Made by a program: the position numbers and the translations under genes. The notes beneath the pieces were generated by a model. It was not told the origin of the DNA, did not search any database, and worked only from the letters and a program-made list of their open reading frames with translations. Source: Gammaproteobacteria bacterium (GTDB lineage Bacteria; Pseudomonadota; Gammaproteobacteria; J044). Taken from it: a stretch of DNA of 5,748 nucleotides. Shown here piece after piece: positions 5,746-5,748 of the stretch. How positions within the stretch are numbered: the stretch's first letter is position 1; each line of letters starts with the position of its first letter. The stretch spans positions 1-5,748 of the forward strand of contig RFHG01000011.1 of NCBI GenBank assembly GCA_003696465.1, in the 5' to 3' direction.

Positions 5746-5748
5746 TGA

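Overview
The window reads as a stretch of chromosome from a GC-rich gammaproteobacterium. The best support is the order rnfD-rnfG-rnfE-nth, the E. coli rsx/rnf arrangement, followed by a DUF1841 gene. Protein sequences of RnfE and Nth are very close to the enterobacterial ones as I remember them, but base composition is higher in G+C. A Chromatiales-like or other sulfur or environmental lineage is a reasonable guess; I cannot fix the genus.

Bases 1-2720 are one tightly packed plus-strand block. It holds the 3' end of rnfD, then rnfG, rnfE, nth (endonuclease III) and a DUF1841 gene. Three of the four junctions overlap by a few bases and the fourth has an 8-base gap, so translational coupling is likely. 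The Rnf/Rsx subunits form part of a membrane complex that moves electrons between ferredoxin or NADH and other carriers, coupled to ion flow, or reduces SoxR. Nth is a [4Fe-4S] DNA repair glycosylase that often travels with this operon.

Bases 2721-5748 hold three genes that look like separate transcription units, all on the plus strand. The first (2840-3217) encodes a secreted 125-residue protein with a signal peptide, a PFGMT..S.GY segment and seven EGKCG motifs. This is the signature of precursors of the HvfA/BufA1 type: ribosomally made peptides whose cysteines are modified by MNIO (DUF692) enzymes to bind copper or other metals. No MNIO or DUF2063 partner gene lies in the window, so here it is an orphan precursor. 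It is preceded by a perfect 16-bp palindrome and followed by a strong terminator. The second gene (3342-4091) encodes a cytosolic protein with three BON domains, also closed by a strong terminator. The third (4225-5745) encodes a membrane-anchored FMN/[3Fe-4S] protein equivalent to the synthase domain of glutamate synthase, without the glutaminase domain. Possible ECF (sigma-E-like) promoter elements with matching geometry precede the first and third genes, hinting at envelope or metal stress control. That last point is inference.

The most interesting item is the orphan EGKCG-repeat precursor, with its near-identical 36-bp repeats and upstream palindrome. No RNA genes, insertion sequences or CRISPR arrays were seen.
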